Shown here one piece after another: positions 53,420 through 64,000 of a DNA stretch of 64,000 nt. The translations under genes and the position numbers were made by a program. Each line of letters starts with the position of its first letter. Positions within the stretch are counted from its first letter, which is position 1. The notes under the pieces are model-generated. The model had not been told where the DNA came from and did no database searches. It saw only the letters and a list, made by a program, of their open reading frames with translations. This stretch comes from Hanleya hanleyi (Eukaryota > Mollusca > Polyplacophora > Lepidopleurida > Hanleyidae), in the NCBI GenBank assembly GCA_036873755.1, contig JAVTVY010012683.1:372001-436000 (forward strand). The letters are read 5' to 3'.

Positions 53420-55155
53420 GTAAATATGTCATATTTTTTAATATTTGTACAATATAATTGCCCCTGTGAACCCAGGTCGGAGAAGGGAGATACATGTAAA
53501 CAGGTATTTAGAGGGTGAAGAAAATGTTACATCTTACAGATAATTTATACCGGAGAATATATTTTTTATACTGTCGGAATCAGTTATCGAAACATAGTTT
53601 CAACTGTGCTAAACTTGTGACTCGATTGAGTATTTTCTTTTGCTCACGGTATTTCACTCACCTTCTGCCAACAGAGCAGAACAAGCTCGAAACTTTGTCG
53701 AATTAACATACATGCGAAAAATACGGTGCTATGATAACATACACTTTTGCCAAATTTGATTAATATAACCTGCTCCGACAGATTGTTTGACCCTTAATAA
53801 TATAGACGCTAAAAAATATAGAAATTCTATTTAAATGTCATCAATAGAAGGCCCCAAAATGAGATAGAACGAGTCAGACCTTGTTAGCCTGGTGCCCCGA
53901 TTATGTAAGCGCTTGTTACCTATACCATTGTGTTCGGGAACCAGGTTATAAATGATACTAGTCAATGCGCATGCGTACAAGGATCACGTGGGAGAAAATG
54001 GAGGGCGGTTTGATTTTCTTCGGGTAAGTCTTGTTTCAAACTTTGCGAAATCGTGTCGATTTAACCCACTATATTCGCACATATTTGTTAATATTATCTT
54101 CGTTAGATAGGAGTGCAACTACCTCGAAAACGTCACTGTTGAAATGTGCTCCAAAATGCTCAGCTCACATAAAAAGTAGGGGTTCATTTGCCTGAATGCA
54201 AATCCAATATGGCGGCATAAACTTGTTCAGTGATAGCTTTGCTCAGTTTAATGCAGTATACTTATAGTGAATTTTGGTACACAGTGTAATAGGAATAGTT
54301 AATAACGCCCAGTGGAACACTTGGATCACCATGGAACGATATGCTTGGGATATTTTGAGGTACTATTTACCCTTATACATATAATTTTATTAATATGAAA
54401 GCAGAATTATATGATGTTTAGAACAACATGCAGGCTTCAAAACATTACCGCTATATATACCGACCTGACCATATCGGTACTCCCTGGGACGTCCCTGGTG
54501 GGACTCCTATACATAATACGAGGGATTATAGGGCTCATGTCATACACAGTTTGATATCTGACCCGAGGGGCCGATTTGTCGGGGCCAGGTGAGATAATAG
54601 CGGAACGTAAGCTTGGATATTTTTTGAGAATGCCTCTGTGAGTTCGGTAGGTCCGCCTCTCGGATCATGAGCTTTGATATCCCCTGAAGAACCCCGGGGA
54701 GACAACTCCTTTACTGTTAAGGACAAGGCTTGTGTTTTGGTAGTGATTAAATATTGATTTTTCGGACACTTGGGGAAAATACAATACAGTAATACAGTCG
54801 GCACTGGACAGGCAGCTCATATCAGACGAATGATTTAATGAAGTTACTGACGTGAAATATAGTTCAATCTTTTAGAAATATTATCGATGTATTATGTATG
54901 TATTATTGTGTCCTCCAATATTTTGGGGAAAGGTCTAGAACCATCGCAAAAAGAATGTGAAAATTACTTCACTTGTCCGTTTTTTATTTAATTGTTCAGT
55001 CGCGAACAGTCTCCGTCTGGGTTTAACTACGGGGAGTAGTCGTATATATTTATTAACACCGCCGAAATAACCGGACCCTGGCCAGGCTAGACGATCGACC
55101 GTGCGACTTTATAATCCGATTAGCCTAATTCAGTCCACCGTTTACAGCAGGCAAA

Positions 55156-55440
55156 ACATACATTTACTCTTTGTTTCTGTGTATATTTCAAGTTAATAAA
55201 AATGGAACTTTAATGCATAAAGTGATAAGTATCATTTACATTGTGAGATTGACATTTCAAAACATAAATTTACTCTTTGTTTCTGTGTATATTTCCAGTT
55301 AATAAAAATGGAACTTTAATGTATAAGGTGATAAGTATCATTTACATTGTGAGATTGACATTTCAAAACATAAATTTACTATTGGGTTCTGTGTATATTT
55401 CCAGTTAATAAAAATGGAACTTTAATGTATAAGACGATAA
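55156..55440. repeat. ~107-bp tandem repeat, 2.7 copies
   Basis: Units begin near 55153, 55259 and 55367, each with TTACTCTTTGTTTCTGTGTA (or a close variant), CCAGTTAATAAAAATGGAAC and GATAAGTATCATTTACATTG. Non-coding, within an intron of the 53274 gene. Bases 53420-55150 contain no recognised exon. Confidence 0.9.
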
Positions 55441-55611
55441 GAAATATAATGATTATCTAATTATTAAAGCTATTCGTGGTTAAAAAACTTTTTGGTCAGA
55501 TATTGGAAGATGATACACAAATTCATGAAGAGCCTTCTTAATAACTTAAAAAACTGAATGGGTTTCTAACAACATAATACTAATTGGATTTGTTTTCTTC
55601 TGTTTCCAGTT

Positions 55612-55893
55612 CTTAAAGAGACTTTGACACACTTGTGGGGAAGGACATTGATAAAGAGTTCCTTAATTGGAAGCATGAAGAAATACACGTCAGCAGTGTT
55701 CAACATATTGGTTTCAAAACAAAAACAGCAGGAGTTAAAGACGCTGAAGGAAAATCCGTCATTGGAAGAAGATGATAAAAAGTGTGAGTATTTTGCAAAC
55801 CTGCAAAAATGCAGTAATCTATTGATCGGCATGATTTTCACTTGGATGGGCAGGACATAATGCAGATTAAGTTTGACATGAATTATTTGGAAG
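55612..55893 (+). pseudogene. Exon of the 53274 gene, frameshifted
   Basis: Acceptor TTTCCAG ends about 55611; the donor GTATATA follows GGAAG at about 55893. Sensible blocks lie in successive frames: DFDTLVGKDIDKEFLNWKH with SVQHIGFKTKT, then KENPSLEEDDKK and EYFANLQKCSN, then LIGHDFHLDGQDIMQIKFDM. A base is apparently missing at the start (GAGACTTT for GAGGACTTT). The end is in phase 1, which fits the next exon. Confidence 0.45.
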
Positions 55894-56161
55894 GTATATA
55901 TATTTTGAATCAACCAACCAGTTCGTAGATGTTGGAATACTGGACATACAATTGTTTGCCAAATAAAAATACCACTTTCTTACACATTTTATCCCTGAAT
56001 GGGTTGTTTATTGTAATTTAAATCAAAGGGAGATAATTAGCTGAAACTGCCTTTTTCAACCATTGAATGCAAAACAAAATGATGGGGGCGGGGAGGCTGG
56101 ATGGAACTGTCAAGATGTATTTTTCATCATTTAATTTAATATGGATTCTTTTTCTCATACA

Positions 56162-56239
56162 GATCAACTGGCCATTGCCGTGGTGCCAGTCATTGTGGGC
56201 CATTTCAAGGAAGACCTAACCATGCTGATCCAAAAAGAA
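56162..56239 (+). CDS. Exon of the 53274 gene
   Basis: Acceptor CATACAG at 56155-56161, donor GTAAGTG at 56240. With one base from the previous exon it reads DQLAIAVVPVIVGHF then KEDLTMLIQKE, ending in phase 0. Hydrophobic beta-like strand followed by an amphipathic helix. No family assigned. Confidence 0.5.
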
Positions 56240-56655
56240 GTAAGTGAATAATTCTTCACGAGTGTAATCGATATAGTTCCTGATGCTAATCACATAGATC
56301 TAACATACAACGTCGATGAGTATACAAGTAAGAACTTTAGGGCATTGAAGGCGGAAACTGCATTTCTTCTCTTTTCCCCTATATTACTTGTATGAATATA
56401 TATAACTTAGTAATGAGCGATGCTGGTTCGAATTGGAATTTGGCCTGGTTTGATATTTCTTAAGCCTGTCTAGCGTACAATCTGACACCTACCTGTACAC
56501 ACGATATGATTTATTACTACATCCGCAGGCAGAATAAAAGGTTTTTGGACATTCAACGTATAATTCAGAAGACTCAATGGTCATGATGGTAAAAGATTAT
56601 GATTGAACAATACTACCAATCCCATATGCTTATATATCTTTTATGTTACTTTCAG

Positions 56656-56925
56656 GTAACTCCAGGACATCAATTATTGTCCACCAGGGTTCCAATATGG
56701 AGACCGCGGATATAATCTCTGTCTATGTGGAGAAGCAGAAGCTTTTGGATACGACGGATCTCCTGCTGGGATTGAAATGCCTGCTCGCCGCATATTGTAT
56801 TTCAATATACGCTACAACGAGAAAGTTAACAACTCCTTGACATAACTGGAACTGCCTTTTCTGGAGTTGTCCTATACAAGGCCAAGACCTACCGTTACCA
56901 GGACGGTGTCAAAGTTACAGGAGCA
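56656..56925 (+). pseudogene. Exon of the 53274 gene, frameshifted
   Basis: Acceptor ACTTTCAG, then VTPGHQLLSTRVPIW in the incoming frame. Later segments are sensible in other frames: FNIRYNEKVNNSL, then TGTAFSGVVLYKAKTYRYQD and GVKVTGA up to the donor GTAAGAG near 56926. The switch before TGTAFSG again corresponds to one missing G (TTGACATAACTGG). Confidence 0.45.
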
Positions 56926-57552
56926 GTAAGAGCTACTTCTCACTTACAGAAAAACATTCTTGAACCATGACTCTTTATCATACTTTGTAAGGGTTTCATT
57001 AACTTTTAAAGTCGGTGGCAATTCACCAAAGTAGCAGGCAATTCTTATGGCATTTAACATTGAGTAATACAGACAACTAAGCAAAGTAGGTGGCTGCCCT
57101 GTTGAAAGTAGTCCCAAAAATTGTCGCCTTCTAATAAAACCCGTTATGAACATTCGGACACATATTAATGTGTATATTTTACCGCTTGTTCCCCCCCCCC
57201 CTCAACTCCCAATCAAGTGCCATTGCCATTTTTGTTACCTGTTATACCCTACTCTCTGAGAGTTTTTGATTTTCGGTCTCAGAGGCCAGGACACCCCAGC
57301 AGGTTATGTACAAAAGCATTCCATGACAGTTATCCTCACTCCACTCCACCCTCCCCCCCCCAAACAACTCCCCCACCCAGTGTCATTGCCATTTTTGTTA
57401 CCTGTAATACCCTACTCTCAAAGTTTTCGATTTTCGGTCACAGACTGTACGCGGGTGAAAGTTGGAGGCATAAATGACATGAACATAACGTGATCAATTT
57501 AGGTTGGGTTGGGATGCTTGTATTTTTAATCGTTTGAACTTTGTGCTTCCAG

Positions 57553-57586
57553 GGATTGAGAGTGAACTATGATATCAGGGAGGGCT
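57553..57586 (+). CDS. Terminal exon of the 53274 gene
   Basis: Acceptor GCTTCCAG; reads GLRVNYDIREG to TAA, continuing VTGA from the previous exon in phase 0. AATAAA occurs about 45 bases later (57631), fitting a 3' end. Between exons, 57190-57440 contains two copies of a ~125-base repeat with TTGCCATTTTTGTTACCTGT. Confidence 0.5.
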
Positions 57587-57711
57587 AACATGAAAAGACC
57601 AATGTAAATGTGCTTTTTGTGATTTCCTTAATAAAATATATCATACATATATTTTGTGTTAATGTTCTTATTGTGTATCTCGAACAAGAGCCATTACTGG
57701 GTGGTACGAAC

Positions 57712-58350
57712 ACCACTAATTCTCACTAAAAGGTGCAAATTAACACCTTTTGAAGGTGTAATTCTCACGAAATGGGTGTGTTTTAACACCCCTGGAAGAT
57801 GGAATCATCTCCAGAAGGTGTATTTTAGCACCTCTATAAGGTTTAAATGCGGCCAAAAGGTGTAAATAAACACACAAGAGGGTGTAATCTCAGTCAAAAG
57901 GTGTAATTCTTAATAATAAGGTGTGATTTAACACCCCTGGAAGATGGAATGATCACCAGAAGGTGTATTTTAGCACCCCTAGATGATTCAAATTTGCCTA
58001 AAAGGTGTGAATGAACACCCAAAGAAGGTGTAATTGTGTTGAAAAGGTGTAAATTAACACCACTGAAAGGTTTAGTTGTGGTCAAAAGGTGTAAATAAAC
58101 ACCCCTGGGGTCCCCCCAAAATATGCTTATAAATTTGTCTGGAAGGTGCAAATTTTATTCAGAAGGTGTGAATGAACACCCATGGAAGGTGTAATGTGAG
58201 CAAAAAAGGTGTAACTTAACACCTTTTCGCGAAGGTGTAAATTTACACCTTTCGGAGAGGGTGTTAATTCACACCCAAAAGGGTGTTAGCCCTGGGACAA
58301 GCCATTTACACCCCGTAGAGGTGTAATTTACACCTTCTGGGCTAAGTGTG
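57712..58350. mobile_element. Word-array element built from AAGGTGTAAA/TTTACACCTT
   Basis: About 640 bases with AGGTGTAA or TTACACC roughly every 15-30 bases, often arranged as hairpins (GTGTAAATTTACACC). The right end reads CACCTTCTGGGCTAAGTGTG then TA, the mirror of the left end at 52232. The left end is less clear (CTAATTCTCACTAAAAGGTG). Confidence 0.75.
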
Positions 58351-58572
58351 TAGACACACCTGAACTCGTGAAACTTTTATTAGTCACCTCTGGAGCTGGC
58401 AATTAGTGTTTCACATAATACAATCTCTTGTCTCGGCGAAAAATGAATCGGCCGAAGTATGGCACACTCGTACTATTCACACAGTTACATACATAAACTA
58501 ATATTCACTCATCTGTAGTGTATTGTTAAATAGTACAGTATTAACGTAATAGTTATAGAGAGTATTCGATAC

Positions 58573-58626
58573 TGTCATGCCTAGCTAAATAATATAGCCC
58601 TATATATTATTTAGCTATATCATGCC
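58573..58626. mobile_element. 36-bp palindromic micro-insertion with 9-bp target duplication
   Basis: Palindrome 58582-58617 (TAGCTAAATAATATAGCCC centre-deleted) is flanked by TGTCATGCC and TATCATGCC, 8 of 9 bases identical. It is a shortened version of the copies at 45318 and 45425. Confidence 0.75.
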
Positions 58627-58754
58627 GTAAATCTGATGGTATATAATATAATATATATTCATACCCAAAACACTATCTGGAGGTACCTTCTATGGAACTA
58701 ATCGTAACCTCCAAATTAATTAACTATTAATGAATTACTTATTTGTAATGTTCT

Positions 58755-58812
58755 TATGTTACTTGTTCTGTGCCCTGCCTCGTGTGGGACAATAAAATTG
58801 AATTGAATTGAA
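58755..58812 (+). mobile_element. LINE 3' tail
   Basis: CTGCCTCGTGTGGGACAATA followed by AAATTGAATTGAATTGAAT. Same tail class as 43160 and 52083. It abuts the start of the Tx1/L1-like remnant region. Confidence 0.65.
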
Positions 58813-61093
58813 TAACCCTATTTCATCAACTCGGGTATACGCAGATTAGGATGCTGCGTACACGCTTGCCTATCTCATATAATTTAGTTCTCCCTGAATG
58901 ATCCAAAAACAGTTCTCCCGTCCTCATATTAAAATTTGCTTCCCTAAAATTGCAAATGGCAGCTCAATATCCCGCTTCTCTTGTTACCTGTATGACAACA
59001 CTTCATTTATTGCAGCCCCATCTCTAAATCAAGGGAGACAATTCATACATTAGTACGCCTCTACATTACAGGAGTCTGATGAAGAGGGAAGATTTATTAT
59101 ACTTGAATTAGAAATCAATGATAATAAACTAACTCTGACTAATATTTGCGCCCCAAATGATCCCAAAGTGAGAGAGCAATTCCTTATGTCAGTTCCTCAT
59201 GTCGGTTGCTAGTTAATGAATTTTATTGCAAAAAAAATGATTTTAGGGGGAGACTTTAACACTGTTATTAATACTGTCCTGGACAGAGAAAACTTAGCTA
59301 GAAGTCCGACTGGTCCCTCTCCCGCCGTTCACGAATTTATAGAAAATGTGCATCTTTTTGATATTTGGAGAGAACTTACTCAAAACAAGCGCAATTTTAC
59401 ATGGAAGAAAAAACAATGATACGCAATCTAGAATTGATATTTGGCTCATCCCTCCCAATCTTACGTCTCTAACTGAATCGGTAGAATCAGACTTAGCATT
59501 AAAACGGACCATAAACATATATTTTTAGAAGTAGATCTTACTGGGAGCAGATTCAGTCCAATTTTTTTTAAATAAAAATGACCAAATATTGGGAGATCCT
59601 ATTTTTTGTGACCGTATAAAGGAATTTCTGCAAGCCATGAATGACCTCACCAACTGGGAACCAATAAAACGTTGGGAGTGGATTAAATTTAGAATAATGA
59701 ATATTTCTATTGAATTTTCGAAACAAAAAGCGAAAGAAAAAAACAAAACAAAAAAGCTGAAACAGTTGTAGGAAGTTTGTCCATTTTGGACAGAGGATTC
59801 ATTTTCAAAAGATCTCATACACGAGTTTGATGATGTTCAGAGAAAATTAGACCAGATCTATGAAGAAAAGACACGTGGCGCCGGGATCAGAGCTAAAGTC
59901 AGATGGGCCGAAGAAGGAGGAAAGAGTACTAAATATTTTTTTTCAATTCAGAACGGAAGGGTGCCTAAAAAAAAACATAACAAAACAAAACTAATGGACA
60001 ACAGAAAGAATGAAATAACACATCCACCAGATCTCATGGATTATTTGTATAACTTTTATTTGAATCTATATAATAAGACTAATTCTAATGATTACAATGC
60101 TGACAAGAGAATTTCAGATTACATTTAATGATATAGAAATAGAAAAGCTTTCAGACCAGGACAAATACTTTCTCGACACACCTATTACCGAAGATGAAAT
60201 TGAAGCAATCATAAAGTATCTTAAACCAGGCAAGTTCCCAGACTGTGATGGATTAACAAATTCATTTTTCCCAAAATTTTGGCCTGAATTATAGCTATTT
60301 TATATTGAAACTATTCAGTCGACTTTGTCTATTGGAGAGCTCAGCCATTCTCAGAAAAGATGAGTAATTACACGAATTGAAAAACCAGATAAAGACTTGA
60401 CGGATATTAGAAACTGGAGACCGATCACTCTGTTACACACGGACTACAAAATTGTAGCAAAAACCATAGCACACATAATTAAATCTGTAATTTATTACAT
60501 TATCCACGGAACTCAAACTGGATATGTTCCCGGTCGCTTTTCTGGTGAAAATGTTCGTTTTCTGTTGGATGTATTGGAGACCTACGAGGAGGAAGGTTAT
60601 CTCCTTTTCCTGGATTTCGAAAAAGCCTTGATTCCATCGCACATTCGTATATATTCAACAATCTGAAACCTTTAACTTTGGGGTAAATATAATAAAGTGG
60701 ATTGGAACACTTTACAAATACACCAACCGTTGTATTGTATATAAAGAATTTTCTACCAGCTGGTTCACCAATACAAGAGGTGTTCCGTCAAGGCTGTCCG
60801 TTGTCTCTGTATATATTCATAATTTGTTCCGAATTAATAAATTACAAAATTAGACAATCGAAGGATATTACAGGTCTAAAATTTGCTAATTGGTAAGGAA
60901 GTAAAGAGACAGACGACACCACTCATACGCTCGGGAATACTAAGTCTGTTGAGGCAAGTCTTTCGCTGAACAGAAATCTGAAAACCATTAGTGGCCTGAA
61001 AATGAATATACAGAAGTCATTTACTAAAAATCCAAATTTTCTTCTAATGGCACCAAACTCAAAATAATTAACGAAGGTGTCAAATACTGGGTA

Positions 61094-62504
61094 CACTCTA
61101 AACCAGGCGACGCTTCACACGTTTAGTTGAGCGTTTAGATGTTTATTATTTAAACATAATGTTTAGCTGAAATGTTTAGTTCCAGCACTATATGTTTAGT
61201 TCAATATATTTCCTATTAAACACGATGTTTAGAGACTGACATAAGCCTCAATGAGCTATTTTATTATTTCAAAAGTAGGCCCTAAACAAACCATAATAAT
61301 ATACATATCACTGCATGGAATCTCGAAGAAATTGTGAAAGAAGTCAGTTACAGAAACATTTATTTATTTTTAGCAATTGACTCGATTAATGGGTAAACTG
61401 CATGAATAAAGTGCCACATGGAGTATTTCCACCCGTTGTTGAAGCTATTGTGGTTCACGAATAGTGTTGTATATACACGAGGAAAGTAAAAGAAACATAA
61501 CTCATTTATAATTTCCTGTATTATCGCATATTGATCATATTTTGCACTTTGCTAAACACGTTGTTTAGTTCGCTCTTGGTTCGCAGTAAACATTATGTTT
61601 ATGTTTCGCGGGTTTTATTTCAATTTCGCGCTCAAAAGTAAACGTTGTGTTTAACTTGGTATTAACCATGTGTTTAAATTACCCGCGTTTTCTGGAAACT
61701 ACTCTACTGCGCAAGCGCAACTGTAGTTCGCATGCGCCACGGAACTGCGACTCGTGGGAAATTCAGGTTTGCAGGGGTTTTTTTCAATTTCATATTAGAT
61801 TTGGTAAACTTTTTGTATTATTTCGGAAGCTATTCCCCTTTCAACTTATGACTGAGCGGAGACAGGTTGACCTGCGGGGGTAGATAGTTGGAACACGCTG
61901 GTTCCGCCACTGTTTCGTTGTAGTCATTGTAGGCCTGTACGATTGCAACAACATCATGACATATTAGCAACAACAACATAGCACGCTATTAAACCGGAGC
62001 TGTTTATAGACAAGTCTTGCGCTAACTAAAATGTGACCATGGTGATATGCCCAGAGAGACTCTTCTCTTTTAAATACACAAAAAATGAAGTGTCATGAAT
62101 TTGCACTGCTCATAATTTGTCTTTCTGTGGCCATCATCATGTTCAGGTGTTCCATGTGCAGCTTTGGCTCCCCAAACTGGTTGAACTAAACATCTTGTTT
62201 AGTTTTAGGTGAGCTAAACACATTAATGTGTTTAAAAAGTGTCACAGCACCTTAAACACATCAATATGTTTAACTACTAAACACTTCAAAGTGTTTAATC
62301 ACCTTAAACATCATGTGTATTGTCTAAACATTATGTTTAGTTCTAAACAGCTCAATGTGTTTAGATGACCTAAACATTATGTTTATAATCTAAACACATA
62401 ACTAAACATTATGCTTACAAACTAAACATTTCGAAGTGTTTAAAAAGTGTCACAGTGATGCGTTTAGTTATGCGTTCAGATCCTAAACACATCAGTTTAG
62501 AGTG
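61094..62504. mobile_element. 1.4-kb word-array element built from TAAACA/TGTTTA
   Basis: Starts CACTCTAAACC and ends GTTTAGAGTG, with TA on both sides (61092-61093 and 62505-62506). TAAACA, AAACAT and TGTTTA occur dozens of times near both ends; the middle (61250-62150) is less repetitive. It interrupts a LINE ORF, and joining the flanks at one TA restores the LINE reading order. The open frame at 61647-61883 shows no similarity. Confidence 0.8.
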
Positions 62505-62858
62505 TATACACAGGGAAAATGAAGCAAAGATTTAACATCTGGTCTCTTGGTAAAATTTTACTCTCAAAATTTTTTAGTTTAGTATGTCAAGCTAGTGTTA
62601 TACCTATTAATGATAGTTATATAAGACCTTTAAACAAGGAATTATTTAGTTTCATCTGGGGATATGGCAGAGAAAAGGTAAAACGTCGGATAATGGTAAA
62701 TGATGAATGCTTTGGGGGAATGAACAAAGACATAAAATTAGTATGGCTAAAAATGTTCTCCTCTGACGAGGATAGCTTCTGGAAAAATATACCTAGAGCT
62801 ATTATCCACTTGGTGGATTAGAATTTTGACCTCAGTGCAATTTTAACTCCAAGAAATT

Positions 62859-63490
62859 CAAAGAATCTGTGAGTGTTTTATCAACAAGTCCTTGACTCTT
62901 GAAAACAACTGAATAGTACCGAATGTGGATTTTTTTCAGCAGATTATGTGGAATAACCAGGATATTTGATATTAAGTCCTTGTTTTACGGCAATGGTTCG
63001 ATGCGGGTATTGTTTATGTTTAAGATCTGATAGACAATAATGGTAATTTTATGAATGTTAAGGGTATTGTGCTAATTAGAAGCTAACTTTGTATTACGAT
63101 AATTATAAATTATGGAGAGTATTAGAAAAAGCTTGTTTCACTGCTATCCAGAATAAAATACCATGTGTCAAAGAATCTGTCCAGTATTTTATCAACAAGT
63201 CCTTGACTCTTGAAAACAACTGAATAGTACCGAATGTGGAATTTTTTAGCAGATTATCTGGAATAACCAGGATATTTTATATTAAGAAAAGTCATTGTTT
63301 TACGGCAATGGTTCGATGCGGGTATTGTTTATGTTCAATATCTGATAGACAATAATAGTAATCTTATGGATTTTAAGGGTGTTGTGCTAACTACAACCTA
63401 ACTTTGAATTACGATAAATATAAATTATGGAGAGTATTAGAAAAAGCTTGTTTCACGGCTATCCAGAATAAAATACCATGTGTTAAAGAA
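62859..63490. repeat. ~315-bp tandem duplication inside the LINE
   Basis: 62859-63176 and 63170-63490 are near-identical (AACAAGTCCTTGACTCTTG, GTACCGAATGTGGA, GGCAATGGTTCGATGCGGG, ATGGAGAGTATTAGAAAAAG). Differences are about one in thirty bases, mostly substitutions plus a few small indels. Confidence 0.9.
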
Positions 63491-64000
63491 AGTTTGCCAA
63501 AAATATGTTGAGATACTTTTTATAGATGATATTGTTATATCCCATCACAAGGTTTGTTGTAAACTGTTTTATGGTACATTAGTTTTGAAGCACGCACTGC
63601 GCAAAACCATTCAATCTGGAGACCTGGACATTGACCAACATCTTATTTGGAAACTACCCTATGGAACTAAAGTTGAAAAAGTTAAGATATTACAATTCAA
63701 ATTCTTTATTCAGTCTATCCCTCCGACAGCTATTTATTTAAATTAAACGTGATGTCATCTCCGAACTGTGCACATTGTGGAAGTATTGACCTTCTCGAAC
63801 ATAATCTTGTTCATTGCGATGTTAAAAATATGTTTTGGAAGTTTTTTAACAAATGGAACAAACAGATCATCGATCACACATGTCTCGGACGCTGGTTCCG
63901 AATCTTCAGTAAAACTTATCACCAAGATGAAGTCAAATTACTAAACTTCTGTATTTTATTTGCTAAGTATTATTTGTACTCCTGCCATGTTAACAGGTCA

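Larger units (their letters stand above)
59040..64000 (+). pseudogene. Tx1/L1-like LINE ORF2, degraded and interrupted, runs off the window
   Basis: Endonuclease first: ELEINDNKLTLTNICAPND (59100-59160), ILGGDFNTVIN (59235), SRIDIWLIPPNL (59430). Then a helical linker with RWAEEGGKSTKYFFSIQNGR (59905), RT motifs NWRPITLLHTDYKI (60410), GYVPGRF, LLFLDFEKA (60600, motif A), and a decayed RQGCPLSLYIFIICSELI (60785, motif B). A word-array element splits it at 61094-62504. After that come RFNIWSLGKILLSKFF, a ~315-base tandem duplication, and from 63750 to the window edge a C-terminal part with CAHCGSIDLLEHNLVHC. Many stops and frameshifts make it inactive. Confidence 0.8.

Overview
The window is animal nuclear DNA, most likely from a lophotrochozoan and probably a mollusc. 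It has spliced genes with GT-AG introns and AATAAA signals. The rest is densely nested transposons: Penelope-like elements, RNase H-bearing LINEs whose 3' end is a (GA)n tract followed by a fixed stretch, Tx1/L1-like LINEs, elements with TTAGCTCATCTG-type inverted ends, and tails of the form AATAAAATTGAATTG. I recognise these tails and ends as common in mollusc genomes, but the species cannot be fixed from this sequence. No rRNA, tRNA, CRISPR array or bacterial operon was seen.

Layout. 1-2500: retroelement debris (RNase H1-type hybrid-binding ORF, PHD-like ORF, LINE reverse transcriptase). 2657-3288: two exons of a host-type acidic protein, abutted by a Neptune-like Penelope element (3298-7316, minus strand) with an SGNH-fold ORF, an RT and a GIY-YIG nuclease. 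7318-12470: four 5'-truncated copies of one RNase H LINE, a PHD-finger fragment and pieces of a second RT family. 12470-17700: mostly non-coding, with foldback and word-array elements. 17710-22560: Tx1-like LINE end, then a 3.8-kb inverted-repeat element that carries a nested 2.1-kb element full of a ~155-bp satellite. 23600-32310: a SAM domain split over two exons, with a five-exon DDE-transposase-like gene lying between them. 34815-41491: a 6.7-kb element with 5'-AG inverted ends and a perfect 6-bp target duplication (Polinton/Maverick hallmarks) carrying two zinc-finger genes. 42250-48440: RT-family remnants, structured RNA motifs and tiny palindromic insertions. 48900-49560: a minus-strand two-exon gene. 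53274-57586: a plus-strand multi-exon gene with several one-base frameshifts. 59040-64000: a degraded Tx1/L1-like LINE.

Three signals look least described. First, at least four 31-53-bp palindromes are inserted with 9-bp target duplications (24950, 43728, 45318, 58582). Second, a set of elements ends in CACTCTAA-like termini next to TA, each filled with one short self-complementary word. Third, a ~105-nt RNA motif is shared by two RT-related families, and its stems differ by compensating base changes.

Many coding remnants differ from an open frame by one base or one stop. Some of these may be assembly errors in homopolymers. Splice-junction models are inferred by eye from GT-AG sites and phase, and all family names come from motif recognition rather than a search.
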